Assembly: GCA_021780905.1 (NCBI GenBank)
Contig: JAJXXW010000023.1
Span: 1-47,250 of the forward strand
Source: a bacterium
GTDB taxonomy: Bacteria; Verrucomicrobiota; Verrucomicrobiia; Limisphaerales; UBA11358
Length of the DNA: 47,250 bases
Reading direction: 5' to 3'
Under the pieces are notes generated by a model. It was not told the origin of the DNA. It made no database searches and saw only the letters and a list, made by a program, of their open reading frames with translations. Positions 24,501-32,725 of the stretch are shown here, one piece after another. The position numbers and the translations under genes were made by a program. Numbering within the stretch: position 1 is the first letter of the stretch; every line of letters starts with the position of its first letter.

Positions 24501-27500
24501 TAATTGAAGTCGGAACTGTTGATGGGTGCCAGGCTGGTTCCGCTGAGCGGCGGGTTCAACGTCATGGCAAAACCATCATTGTTGTTCAAATCAAAATTGA
24601 TCGTGTTGCCCGGAGACATGGTGGACAGCAAGGGGAACGGCTGGCCGAAGGCACCGTTCAAGTTTTGCGGTGAAATCAACGCCTGCCATTTGTTCCAGCC
24701 CAAAATCAATGCGCCCATGCCCTTGTAGGCCGAATTGGTCATCGGCCCCGGCGTGAGGTAGGCCGTCACATAACTGCCGTCCGCACCTTGAAAAGCGGTG
24801 GCGACCTGCGACCACAGATTGGAATCCCAATTTTGCAGGGCTTTCCCCTGATAGGTGGCGGCCCCCTGTGCGGCGTAGTTGTTGAGGTTCAACGCCACGA
24901 CCCCCGCCCCGGTGCTTTGCGCCAGTTGCAACAGGCGAACGGTGGAAACCGCGTTGGTCTGCTGATAGAAATCGTTGATGACCTGATGTTCCTCCGCCGA
25001 GCCGTCGGCGATGGCAATCAAGTTGTAATTTTGGCCGGCCAGTTCGTCATTCTGCCCCGAATCGGGCCGCGCGGTTCCGTTGCCAACCGAGGCCACTTCC
25101 CAAAAGAACATGTCCACATTGGGCAGGACGGGATAAACCACGTTGTTGGTCAGGTTGCCCGAAGAATCGCGGGCCGGGCCGATTTTGGACAGCCCCGCCG
25201 CGAAGAAGGAAAGGTTGTTGATTTTGTGCAGGTTCTGGTTCACCCGGTCGAACTCGCCGACCTTCTCATAATAGCTCATGCCCGCGAGATACATGGTCGC
25301 CCCTTCATACACGTCGGGCGACACGCTGTTGGTCAGTGAAGGATTCAGGCGCAGGGCGTTTTGCATCTGCCAAATATCCCTGGCGTGAACATTGAGCATG
25401 TCCCGCGTCACCCGGCCATAGCTCATGCAAATGGCCGCCTGGTCGCCTTTGCGCAAGGGCCGGTCCAAGACCAGTTGCCGCCCGGCGGTCAATCCTAGGA
25501 ACGTCTGGTTGGGATCCACCGCATACGCGGCGGAGAGCGCCCGATGACGGTTGTATTTGAACCGCACGGTCAACTGGTCGTCGTATTGGTCAAGGGTCAG
25601 GGACAACACCTGCTTGGACAGCAACGATGAATCGTTGGTGAACGAATATTGGGTGACGACGTTCGTGCGGAAGGGGGCCAGGATCAAACTCAACCGCACC
25701 TGATTGGAGTTCGTGGTGGCTTGATAAATGTAAAATTCCCGGTTGTGCAGGTCCACCAGCCGCAGGTCGCCGGTTTGAATGTCCTTGGCGGGGTCGGTCT
25801 GGCTGAAAATCTCCACGCTGACCGTGTCGAAGATGTTCGTCAGCGTCGGGCTGATGTTGGTGATGGCGCTGGAAGTGAGGCTTTCGAGCGACGTGCTGAC
25901 GTTCGTCACCCAGGTGGGCGTCGGGAAATCCTGCCAGCGCGCATAATTATGCTGCCGGTTGTAGATGTCCATGCCGATGTCATTCACGGAAATGCCCGGA
26001 TGATTCTGCTGCAAGGTCTGCTGCAAAAACCTTGGGAAAATGACGCGCGGGGTGTTGTCATCATCCACCGCCAGCGAGAGCAGATTGGTTTTGCCCAGGA
26101 TATAATCCCGCACCCACGGATAGGCGCTGCTATAACTGGCGGGCATTTCGTCATACAGGTTCAGCCCTTCGGTGATCTGGTAGTCTTTCAACCACGGAAA
26201 GATATGCACCCAATTCGTGCCGATGTAGGCGGCCACCCACGGATAATTCACCGCAATCATGGTGTTGGTGTTGTAAGGATTGCCCGCCTCGTCGAAAGCG
26301 CCATGCACTTGAAACTTGAGCATCCGGCTCAGGCGCGCATCCAGAATTTTCAGGCCACCGCGCGGCGGAAATTCATACACGGCGGGAACCCCGGCCTGAC
26401 GGAGTAAATAAATCAGCAAGGCGCATTGATCCACAGGCGAACCTTGTTTTTCCATGAACGCCCCCAAGGCACCTCGGCTGACCCCGCCGGGGTTGATGGC
26501 CTGTTCCGCGACGTTGCCGTTGTCGCTGTAATCCATCGGATCGGTCAGATCAATGTTGTTGATGACGTAATTGGCCAGGGCCATCGGATCGTTGCCCATG
26601 TCCGCAACAAACTGATCCAGGACGGGACTGCGCCGGAGTTCCGGGCTGTCGTCCAGATTGGTGGCCGCTGACGGGGAAAGGGTCACGATGTTGGTGACGG
26701 GCGGCGTGTTGGTCAGCATTTCCGCCAAGGTTTTGCCGGCGTAAAATGGCGGCAGCGGGCTGCCGTCAAAATGGGGCTGGTCGAGGAACACGGAACGCCA
26801 CGCCGGATGTGGTTCAAATTCCAGCGTGTAGAGTTCCGAAGCGAAGGTTTGGTTGCCGCTGGTCTGCACCATTGACATGCTTTTGCTGTTCAAATAGCCG
26901 TAGGCGGCGACCACATAATAAAAATTGGTGGCCTGGTCGTTGGCGATGTGGGTCAACTCATACGCGCCCGGCGATGTGGTGCCCCAGCTTAAATTCGGGG
27001 ACGACGACAAGATGGTGGCCAGTCCGAAATTGTTCGTCGTGCCGGTGGCTCCGTCCGCCAGATAGTTCGTGCTGGTTGAAATTTGAAAACCGTTGGTCGA
27101 GTAATTATTCCAGGAACCGCTGATGGAACTGTTGGGCGGATACAAATTGATGTAACCGGCCAGCGCAAAATTGGTGCGATAGAAAACTTCAATCTGGATG
27201 GGGGCCGACAACGGGCCGGGGTCGCCGGCATACACGCCAAAACTGTAGGGCTTGTTCAAATACAACGGCGTGCCGCCCACCCGCTCGCCAAAGGCGACAA
27301 TCGGATTGTTGAAGGCGATCCGGTTGGCGTTGTTGGTTTGCGCCAGCGAGTTGGTCGCGTTGTAATGATAGTAGGTGCTGCCCCACGCGCCAATGCCGTA
27401 GAGGGTGGAAGCGTTGCCATACAGATTGTCATACGGCGTTCCGGTTTCGGCATCCAAGGGCACGACCAATGACCAGTAGGTCGGGTCGCTGCCGCTCCCG

Positions 27501-29035
27501 CGCCAGTAACGGCCCACCGGAGCGGTCACCGAATTGGTGGTGTCACTGTTCGGCAACAAGGTGACGACCGCCTGGGAATTGAGGCCGGGATAATAGTTGG
27601 TGCTGGTGTTGAGCGTTAAAACAACGGTGGCCGCACCGGTCAAGGCCGGACTGCTGGTTGGCGTGACGGCCAGATTCGTGGTGGTCTGGCTGGCGGCAAA
27701 GGTCACTGCCGCTGGCAAGGCCGTATAATTTACCCCGGAAGTGGCTGTGCCGTTCACGGTATAATTGACCGTCACCGCCTTGTTTAACTCACCGCTGCGG
27801 GTCAAAGTAAATGCCCCGCTTGGGCCGTTCTGATAGGCATACTGGCCGGAAGCAGTGACATTGATGATGGGGGCATCTTGGAGAATAGCGATGCTGGCAG
27901 GGTTGGCATTGGTTAGAATTCCATAGTTGCCGCTGGTGATGGTCGCCGTCAGTATTTTAGTGCCGGTTAAATTCGTTCCCGGTGTCAGCGTGCTGGTGGT
28001 GACCGAACCCGCTCCGGCCGGAATCACAATGGAGCCGGACAATGACGGCGTAAAATCCACGCCGTTGGCCGCCGTGCCGCTGACGGTGTAATTGATGGTT
28101 CGAGCCTGGCTGTATCCTGGATAATAGGAATCCTCATAAAATGTGAACGCGGAAGTGCTTTCGTTGCGGGTCATCGTCGGACTGGTCGCGGCAATGCCGA
28201 TGTTGGGGTGGTCGGGCAAAATCAAAACCGAAGACTGGGTATAACCCGGCCAGTATTGGTATTGGCCCAAATAGAGGCCGACGATCAGCATTTTATCGGT
28301 CGTCTGGCTGGCATTGGTTGCGGATAGGGTGACATCCGTCTCGCTTGATCCCTGGGGAATGGTAACGGTGCCCAACGAGGTGCCCAACGTCGGCGTGTAA
28401 TCCACTCCCCCAACCGCGTCGGCATAGACGAGGCTGTGTCCTATGACATAGTTGACCGTCAGCGCATGTTCCATTGTGATATTGCTGACAACACGAAGGA
28501 CGGTTTGATTGGCCCCATTCACTGCGCCTTCTACAATATTCGTGTAGGTGAACAACACGGCAACCGACATGTCGTTGTCGTAGAGCGCCAGGTTCGCCGT
28601 TTGAATTCGCGAGCTGTCCACCACGCCGCCGCTGATATTCAAGGTTCCCGAACGGTCATGCTCCAGATTGGTATTGTCGTTGAAATTGATGGTGAAACCC
28701 GCGGAGGTGGCCCCGGCGGGTATGGTGATGGTGTATGACCCGCCGCTGGTCACGTCTGCCGAATCAATGGGATACGTTTGCCCCGAACTGGAAATGTAGA
28801 GCGTCACCGAGGCGGCGACTCCAACGTTGTAGTCGCCGCCGGAACTTTGAAAGACGCCCTCCCGATAGACCGTGCCGGAAATCGAGCCGCCCTCCGTGCA
28901 GGAATAGCTGCTGGCATTCAAATAAAAGGCCGTCCAATAACCGGCCTGACAGGAGAGCGCGCTTCCGAGCAACAGCCCCGCCGCCGCTAAAAGTCCGCGC
29001 AAATGTCTGGTTGCAAATTTGGAAAACAGGTTCAT
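18527..29035 (-). CDS. Giant secreted RHS/YD-repeat polymorphic toxin, 3502 aa
   Basis: Signal peptide (residues 1-31, ending ALSCQA). Residues about 33-505 hold four Calx-beta-like repeats (pattern NYTVSGTA..GVDFTP...G.I.IPAG). Residues about 800-985 resemble a transglutaminase-like domain: KQGSPVDQCALLIYLLRQAGVPA with Cys 871 and VNYPWVAAYIGTNWVHIFPWLKDY, although the usual catalytic His position reads Tyr. A DUF6531-like entry (DPVRPLTGEYYIDETDLQLPG) near 1580 opens the RHS/YD repeats, which run to about 3180. The core end is YDPVAGMWLSYDS...RDPNYLTF...DPDGR (3179-3223). Residues 3223-3360 are shared with the WHH orphan; the unique tip is about 3360-3502. RHS repeats form a shell around the toxin tip, which is released into target cells. 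The next gene is its likely immunity gene. Confidence 0.92.
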   Translation of the reverse strand: MNLFSKFATRHLRGLLAAAGLLLGSALSCQAGYWTAFYLNASSYSCTEGGSISGTVYREGVFQSSGGDYNVGVAASVTLYISSSGQTYPIDSADVTSGGSYTITIPAGATSAGFTINFNDNTNLEHDRSGTLNISGGVVDSSRIQTANLALYDNDMSVAVLFTYTNIVEGAVNGANQTVLRVVSNITMEHALTVNYVIGHSLVYADAVGGVDYTPTLGTSLGTVTIPQGSSETDVTLSATNASQTTDKMLIVGLYLGQYQYWPGYTQSSVLILPDHPNIGIAATSPTMTRNESTSAFTFYEDSYYPGYSQARTINYTVSGTAANGVDFTPSLSGSIVIPAGAGSVTTSTLTPGTNLTGTKILTATITSGNYGILTNANPASIAILQDAPIINVTASGQYAYQNGPSGAFTLTRSGELNKAVTVNYTVNGTATSGVNYTALPAAVTFAASQTTTNLAVTPTSSPALTGAATVVLTLNTSTNYYPGLNSQAVVTLLPNSDTTNSVTAPVGRYWRGSGSDPTYWSLVVPLDAETGTPYDNLYGNASTLYGIGAWGSTYYHYNATNSLAQTNNANRIAFNNPIVAFGERVGGTPLYLNKPYSFGVYAGDPGPLSAPIQIEVFYRTNFALAGYINLYPPNSSISGSWNNYSTNGFQISTSTNYLADGATGTTNNFGLATILSSSPNLSWGTTSPGAYELTHIANDQATNFYYVVAAYGYLNSKSMSMVQTSGNQTFASELYTLEFEPHPAWRSVFLDQPHFDGSPLPPFYAGKTLAEMLTNTPPVTNIVTLSPSAATNLDDSPELRRSPVLDQFVADMGNDPMALANYVINNIDLTDPMDYSDNGNVAEQAINPGGVSRGALGAFMEKQGSPVDQCALLIYLLRQAGVPAVYEFPPRGGLKILDARLSRMLKFQVHGAFDEAGNPYNTNTMIAVNYPWVAAYIGTNWVHIFPWLKDYQITEGLNLYDEMPASYSSAYPWVRDYILGKTNLLSLAVDDDNTPRVIFPRFLQQTLQQNHPGISVNDIGMDIYNRQHNYARWQDFPTPTWVTNVSTSLESLTSSAITNISPTLTNIFDTVSVEIFSQTDPAKDIQTGDLRLVDLHNREFYIYQATTNSNQVRLSLILAPFRTNVVTQYSFTNDSSLLSKQVLSLTLDQYDDQLTVRFKYNRHRALSAAYAVDPNQTFLGLTAGRQLVLDRPLRKGDQAAICMSYGRVTRDMLNVHARDIWQMQNALRLNPSLTNSVSPDVYEGATMYLAGMSYYEKVGEFDRVNQNLHKINNLSFFAAGLSKIGPARDSSGNLTNNVVYPVLPNVDMFFWEVASVGNGTARPDSGQNDELAGQNYNLIAIADGSAEEHQVINDFYQQTNAVSTVRLLQLAQSTGAGVVALNLNNYAAQGAATYQGKALQNWDSNLWSQVATAFQGADGSYVTAYLTPGPMTNSAYKGMGALILGWNKWQALISPQNLNGAFGQPFPLLSTMSPGNTINFDLNNNDGFAMTLNPPLSGTSLAPINSSDFNYLNTYNSILDNTYVFSGYDANWNSSVNTVFGLPATGTQSLNYASAFQTTSQSGYLGDPNNGGSGWLDKIADPVRPLTGEYYIDETDLQLPGPIPLALRRNYSSQNLADNQFGPGWKFSIMPYLSVAAGGTNIYAADMDGAVLAYVQTATNATVWLPTLAANPQLNNNTTAGAGGLVNRLRDRLVQSVTGSTTNYTLYGADGSVRAFQVMSFDNGILNQTRPYLQKWTDNRGNYYTFAFGTDSTQPNFGEVTRIQCSNGNYLGFDYDIYGHIIDAYSGDGRRLTYDYDQYGDLRTVTLPDATTRSYQYQHVSQSVTNGSAFYSTHLIVEEDKPDGRELINAYDGQRRVTNQLSTAGADLTPIRTATFVYANNFVLTNSYTNVISGHTLIVDGNNQTNRYDYTNSLITKITDPLGQTIQQTWYADNVTAPGYPRSVQQRTDKRGLVTQYQYDANGNVTNLVTVGDLTGDGITSQTATNTATYNASSLPVLTTDPAGNSVVTVYDPVFTYLPQQTVRYAGGTPVSTNVTVYGNATNVVVNGSLTQTNIAFGMPVRRIRAYGSPDAATNDTVFDGHGFPIQTVRYTGTGDPNVTNYYFYNERGDQVFAEDVLGAYTFGDFDALDRPIQTAHFDASGNPLTWSFNYYNDNGEISWVDGPRYNPEDYVFYDYDGAGRPTTEIQWRSQARSDGTGVQAPSGYNLYAQIFYQYDPLGNLLLKVDPRGAETVNTWNAIAELVQVKHLDVDGVTVLSTEGYSYEPGGQVRSYTNALGGVTTTLYTTTGKPEVRFNADGSTNAWRYYLDGRIWQEIQGNGAYWLTTYDDANRTTTRTFWSATGANLASTSTQLDRRGNAIQKVDAGGNVFTTAFDGLDRPKVSAGPPIVTVSQAGNGMDPFNTNITYVTNILQQMNTSYYDAAGRATTNINALGEKTITLKDALGRPISTQIYSASGSLVRESYTGYSADHNSVTVTNGSGSSAIVNTTYTDNDGHNVLSVAYPAAGYLDYTWREYDLAGNLDYAEHDSSASGSLSGWTFASYTHDGLNRTITKTDRDYATTTYAFDALGDVTKRTMPGGLQWQATYNHAGQVLQDRLIGTDGSGTRTNAYTYYASGSPYAGLLDTKTDGRGLVSTCSYDDWLRKSSVARTDFYFTHVDTFWGYDARGYATNITEQYTGNGTGAHPKVVSRTFDPYGQLSSETITVDGTNFSSASQTWDAAGRRTGLNLNGAAYNFASRADGALIYAANPTGTGNYGFDTAGLLTSRTVVGQASSLSRSITSRDGEGRPYTITTAVNGTTQLTETLDRYLDGTLADDTLARADFTDARSYAYAYLSRRLVQEQQNLDGSTRWTNTLAYDNGVSAGAGLLTSAGQLGQGAALWTGGVSPFGRVNVETNTSIMYPATGRVNGQASVKVFLDGAPLTLTTNGSADSTHPLEWRAMMELTPGAHRLTAAALHPSGFFTAWATNTFTNTVSHETAQVFRNGGGDIVRRNWLNADGSTNRSEFFLWDARDRLINYYVLQHGAQNGYSLWPIYDGLNRRLATVCTIITNGVDPNLSPVTINQYYDPMAEFQELGVAYGGKTEWKLYGPDLNGQYGGLNGVGGLDGVSSYLNTFTPLISDARGNILGAVTNGVVAWNPSRPTGFGAVPGHRPAALGHGADLAQSSAWRGRWSDLNGYYNIGERLYDPVAGMWLSYDSTWNDRDPNYLTFCGGDPINGFDPDGRLGKGLYNGADSLLYGTANLVNNTLGAIGYLATSPFAPDWANQQYGSYAQGFVNNVTGTAQLGYNVAATASYGLVSPFAPDFAYNNYGNNVQQLMGQAPSFYGGNNQSLAYQIGFGTLNAATMFFGGEVGETGNLGRFGEVGGDTGVITDPARLLPAPTGSNPWMPGTIPTSMSAPSGMVIDMAMAPGQIRPGGWGTLDQITDVNFVRNDLAVTPEFKPIVSEVQSFQVPEGMQIQSGIVGPQILNGITYPGGANQIQILNFSDRANLIPIGPRRPIQ
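18962..19614 (-). repeat. ~650-bp RHS core/pre-toxin repeat, copy in the main gene
   Basis: Partner of 15379-16031. It covers residues about 3141-3358 of the RHS protein. The copy boundary on the tip side falls at GEVGETGNLG, after which the toxins differ. The boundary on the shell side falls exactly at the RPTGFG codons. Confidence 0.9.
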
Positions 29036-29062
29036 GACGTTTGATGGTTTGAAGTTTCTGAA

Positions 29063-29476
29063 TTATTGCAACACGGCATTGTTGGTGGGGCTGTCAATCG
29101 TCACCGCCAGCACGCCCAAACTTGGATTGTTCGGGTCGGCCGCCTCCCAAAGGGGAGGGCTGTTCGTGTCCAGAATTGTCCGGAAAAAACCCATCTGATA
29201 ATCCTGCATATCAATCAGAAAATTCGTCTTGCCGGGCGTGCCTGTGGTCACCCAAGTCCACTGATAATCCGGGCCGTCCAGCACCGGCGTCCACTGCAAA
29301 TCATAAGTGATCGCGCCAATGTCGTTCGTGATGGCGACCGAAAAGACATTGGTGCCAAGCGCGGTGATCGTGATCGCGGGTGACGGCGGATCCGCAAAAA
29401 CTTTAAACGCGGCAATGACCGTGCCGCAGACGAAAAGCGACGCAAGAAGGATGCTTAATTTCCGGGTGGTTTTCAT
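29063..29476 (-). CDS. Secreted protein upstream of the RHS gene
   Basis: 137 aa from the ATG at 29476 (an ATG at 29530 is in frame but gives a long non-signal extension). The signal peptide MKTTRKLSILLASLFVCGTVIA is followed by a beta-rich domain (ITITALGTNVFSVAITNDIGAITYDLQWTPVLDGPDYQWTWVTTG). The stretch KTNFLIDMQDYQMGFFRTI resembles modules in other verrucomicrobial secreted proteins, from memory. It ends 27 bp before the RHS gene in the same orientation, so it is probably the first gene of that operon and could be an accessory factor for export or display. Confidence 0.65.
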   Translation of the reverse strand: MKTTRKLSILLASLFVCGTVIAAFKVFADPPSPAITITALGTNVFSVAITNDIGAITYDLQWTPVLDGPDYQWTWVTTGTPGKTNFLIDMQDYQMGFFRTILDTNSPPLWEAADPNNPSLGVLAVTIDSPTNNAVLQ

Positions 29477-29591
29477 GTGATTGGATTGAGTTGCGGTGTG
29501 AATTTGCTGCCGAATTTTGGTGCAAGGCAAGAATAAATTAGCACATATATCGGGTTTCGACTCAGGCCGCTTGCTGCTTTGCTGATAAGTT

Positions 29592-29807
29592 GTGCGGCTA
29601 TCACATCGTCGAACCGTGGGTCAGAAAATTCGCCTCCACCGCAAACAGGCTCAAATGAGCCAGGAAAAATTGGCGGAGAAAGCGGATTTGAGCTACAAAT
29701 ACGTCGGGGAAGTGGAACGCGGTTGTGTGAACATTTCATTGGATTCCCTGGTTCGCATTGCCAAAGCCTTGAAAATAATGGTGCGAGATTTGGTTGGAGA
29801 AATTTAA
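29592..29807 (+). CDS. XRE-family HTH regulator (71 aa)
   Basis: Single-domain Cro/C1-type DNA-binding protein: IGQKIRLHRKQ-like helix 1 (VGQKIRLHRKQAQMSQ), EKLAEKADLSYKYVGEVERG covering the recognition helix, then INISLDSLVRIAKAL-type closing helices (VNISLDSLVRIAKALKI). It starts with GTG at 29592; a second GTG at 29616 is also possible. It is divergent from the RHS operon (115 bp between starts), so it may control that operon, but no operator was identified. Confidence 0.85.
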   Translation: MRLSHRRTVGQKIRLHRKQAQMSQEKLAEKADLSYKYVGEVERGCVNISLDSLVRIAKALKIMVRDLVGEI

Positions 29808-29999
29808 CAACCATCGGCGCAGCCGTTGCAAAACAAGGCAGTTTCAGCCGAGGCATTTGACGGCCTCGCACTGGCGCGTTGGCCTTCCGATTCATTTCAG
29901 CGCCATTTTTCACCATCGGACAGCCTGACTGCAAGCGTTTTTATTTTTCATTCTCATGTGGGAGTAAGCTGACGAATTGCCAGCGACTACGCTTTCCCG

Positions 30000-30302
30000 A
30001 TGAAAGTGGCGCTGAATGTCGTCGGGCCGCAGGTGCAGCGATGTCGCAACCGAAAGAACTGGACGCAATCAATCCTCGCCCGAAAGCTGCAATTGCAGGG
30101 GTGGAGTATAAGCGTCGGCTCGTTGGGAAAATTGGAGGCTCAACTTCGTCGTGTGCCGGATTGTGAATTGATGTTTTTGGCCAAAGTTCTCGGCGTTTCG
30201 ATTTTAGATTTGTTCCCCAAAAATAAGCCGCTGAAACAATTGGGGCCGCGATTCCAATCCGGCAAGCGACTGGCGATTTTCCCAACGCGCGCCGAACAAT
30301 AA
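30000..30302 (+). CDS. XRE-family HTH regulator (100 aa)
   Basis: The sequence MKVALNVVGPQVQRCRNRKNWTQSILARKLQLQGWSISVGSLGKLEAQLRRVPDCELMFLAKVLGV is a Cro/C1-type domain of the subfamily with a two-residue longer turn (LQLQGWSIS). The C-terminal tail (FPKNKPLKQLGPRFQSG...) is short and basic. It follows the 71-aa XRE gene after a 192-bp gap in which I see no gene, and converges with the receiver gene at 30321. Confidence 0.8.
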   Translation: MKVALNVVGPQVQRCRNRKNWTQSILARKLQLQGWSISVGSLGKLEAQLRRVPDCELMFLAKVLGVSILDLFPKNKPLKQLGPRFQSGKRLAIFPTRAEQ

Positions 30303-30320
30303 AAATAGCCGGAGGTTCTT

Positions 30321-30734
30321 TCATCTGCTTGCACCCTTGATTGTTTCGGTGAATTTCCCCCCGACTTTGACGTGCGAAAGAATTCGTGAAACAAAATCAG
30401 ATGCGCCAAACGGCTTGGTGATATAATCCACCGCGCCAGCTTCCAGACCAAGCTGAATGTCTTTTTCGAGCGGTCGCCCGGACATAAAAATGATTGGAGT
30501 ATGCCGGGAAAAATGTCGTTGCTTGAGTTCTGTGCAGATTTCCAGCCCGGAAATGTCGGGGAGATCAATGTCCAGCGCGATGAGGCTGAACTTAGTTTCT
30601 TGGGCCAGTTGCATCCCCTCAATTCCCGTGTGAGCAACCACCACATCGCAACCGGCGCGCGCCAGTGTATATGCCAGCATTTTGGCCAGTGCCGCGTCGT
30701 CTTCGACAACCAGAATCTTGATCTTGGTTTTCAT
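30321..30734 (-). CDS. Stand-alone response-regulator receiver protein
   Basis: 137 aa from the ATG at 30734 (MKTKIKILVVEDD); a longer version from 30770 adds 12 unlikely residues. The receiver fold is complete: acidic pocket E11-D12-D13, phospho-acceptor D55 (LIALDIDLPD), conserved Ser 85 (FMSGRP) and Lys 107 (ITKPFG). There is no DNA-binding or enzymatic output domain, so it acts as a CheY/Spo0F-like phosphorelay part or a partner of another protein. No histidine kinase gene is nearby. Confidence 0.9.
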   Translation of the reverse strand: MKTKIKILVVEDDAALAKMLAYTLARAGCDVVVAHTGIEGMQLAQETKFSLIALDIDLPDISGLEICTELKQRHFSRHTPIIFMSGRPLEKDIQLGLEAGAVDYITKPFGASDFVSRILSHVKVGGKFTETIKGASR

Positions 30735-30851
30735 GGAATTTTGTGAGCTTAAACTTGAAGCAGTTCCCATTAAGCGAATCCAAGGTTTTTTAATGTGCCA
30801 AGCATAGCCTGTTTATTTTTTCAAATTTAAGTTCGCACTCCCGACAGTGTA

Positions 30852-30865
30852 AAGACAAATGTCTT
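30852..30865. promoter_or_regulatory. Inverted repeat upstream of the 81-aa XRE gene
   Basis: AAGACA-AA-TGTCTT, a 14-bp palindrome about 36 bp before the start of the XRE gene at 30902. Its size and position fit an autoregulatory operator for a small Cro/C1-type repressor. The alternative is chance; the region between the divergent genes is AT-rich. Confidence 0.4.
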
Positions 30866-30901
30866 ATCATTATTTCAAGCCGTGCCGGGCATTTTTAAGG
30901 G

Positions 30902-31147
30902 ATGCAACGCTTTTCTTTGGAATTGTCCGACGGCTTCGCGTCGGTGGTGGAGAAATATCGCAAGGCCAAAGGATTAAGCCGGGCGGCTTTGGCGGAAAAG
31001 GCCGGTCTGCACCAGACCTACATTGGGCTGCTGGAACGCGGAAAGCGAAGCCCGAGCCTGGATACGGCTCAAGCCATTGCTAAAAGCTTGGGCCGGCCAC
31101 TTTTCAGATTGATTATAGAGGCTGAAAAAATTCAGATGAAGCGATGA
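30902..31147 (+). CDS. XRE-family HTH regulator (81 aa)
   Basis: Cro/C1-type domain: FASVVEKYRKAKGLSRAALAEKAGLHQTYIGLLERGKRSPSLDTAQAIAKSLG, with the recognition helix HQTYIGLLERG and the strongly conserved RGKRSPSLDTAQAIAKSL. It is the third XRE gene within 1.6 kb. It diverges from the receiver gene (168 bp between starts) and has a 14-bp palindrome upstream. Confidence 0.9.
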   Translation: MQRFSLELSDGFASVVEKYRKAKGLSRAALAEKAGLHQTYIGLLERGKRSPSLDTAQAIAKSLGRPLFRLIIEAEKIQMKR

Positions 31148-31201
31148 TTTCGCCAACAATGGAGATGTGAACATCAACGCTGGTTTTATCCGCGCGACAA
31201 A

Positions 31202-31429
31202 TCATAACAGCGTCTTGCCCTTGCTGGGATGAATCCTGACCTCCTCACGGATGGCGGCGCGGACTTTCGCCTCGATGCGTTCGACGAAGCTCATGCCCAC
31301 CCGGTTAAATTTGTTGGCTGGCCGGATCGCGGCGGCAATTTCCAGCGCGGTTTGTTTCACCTTGCTCCGGCAGAGGTGCGGAGTGGTGTTGATGCTTTTG
31401 AGTGTGTCCGCCATTTCAGTTGTTTCCAT
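31202..31429 (-). CDS. Small conserved hypothetical protein
   Basis: 75 aa from the ATG at 31429 (METTEMADTLKS); M6 at 31414 is an alternative start. The C-terminal part (VGMSFVERIEAKVRAAIREEVRIHPSKGKTLL) is a charged helix with a basic end. This type of C-terminus (helix, H-P-S, G-K/V-T) is, from memory, common in small verrucomicrobial proteins that might bind nucleic acid; no defined function. A 21-bp inverted repeat lies 20 bp upstream. Confidence 0.6.
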   Translation of the reverse strand: METTEMADTLKSINTTPHLCRSKVKQTALEIAAAIRPANKFNRVGMSFVERIEAKVRAAIREEVRIHPSKGKTLL

Positions 31430-32671
<1,242 letters not shown>

Positions 32672-32677
32672 CTAGTT

Positions 32678-32689
32678 GTTTCGCGAAAC
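32678..32689 (+). terminator. Palindrome just after the PII gene
   Basis: GTTTCGCGAAAC, a 12-bp palindrome 6 bp past the PII stop codon and before the convergent mqnE gene (stop at 32726). It could act as a short terminator or 3'-end stabiliser for one or both genes; there is no clear T-run, so confidence is low. Confidence 0.3.
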
Positions 32690-32725
32690 ATCGCGCCAGC
32701 GGGCAGAACATTTTTGCTTTCGTCG

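Noticed and set aside
19214..24673. Several long plus-strand frames opposite the RHS gene (such as 22292-23572 and 23576-24673).
   Set aside because: They lie wholly opposite the well-supported RHS repeat coding sequence, lack recognisable domains, and have Ile/Val/Gly/Arg-rich translations typical of antisense frames in GC-rich repeats.
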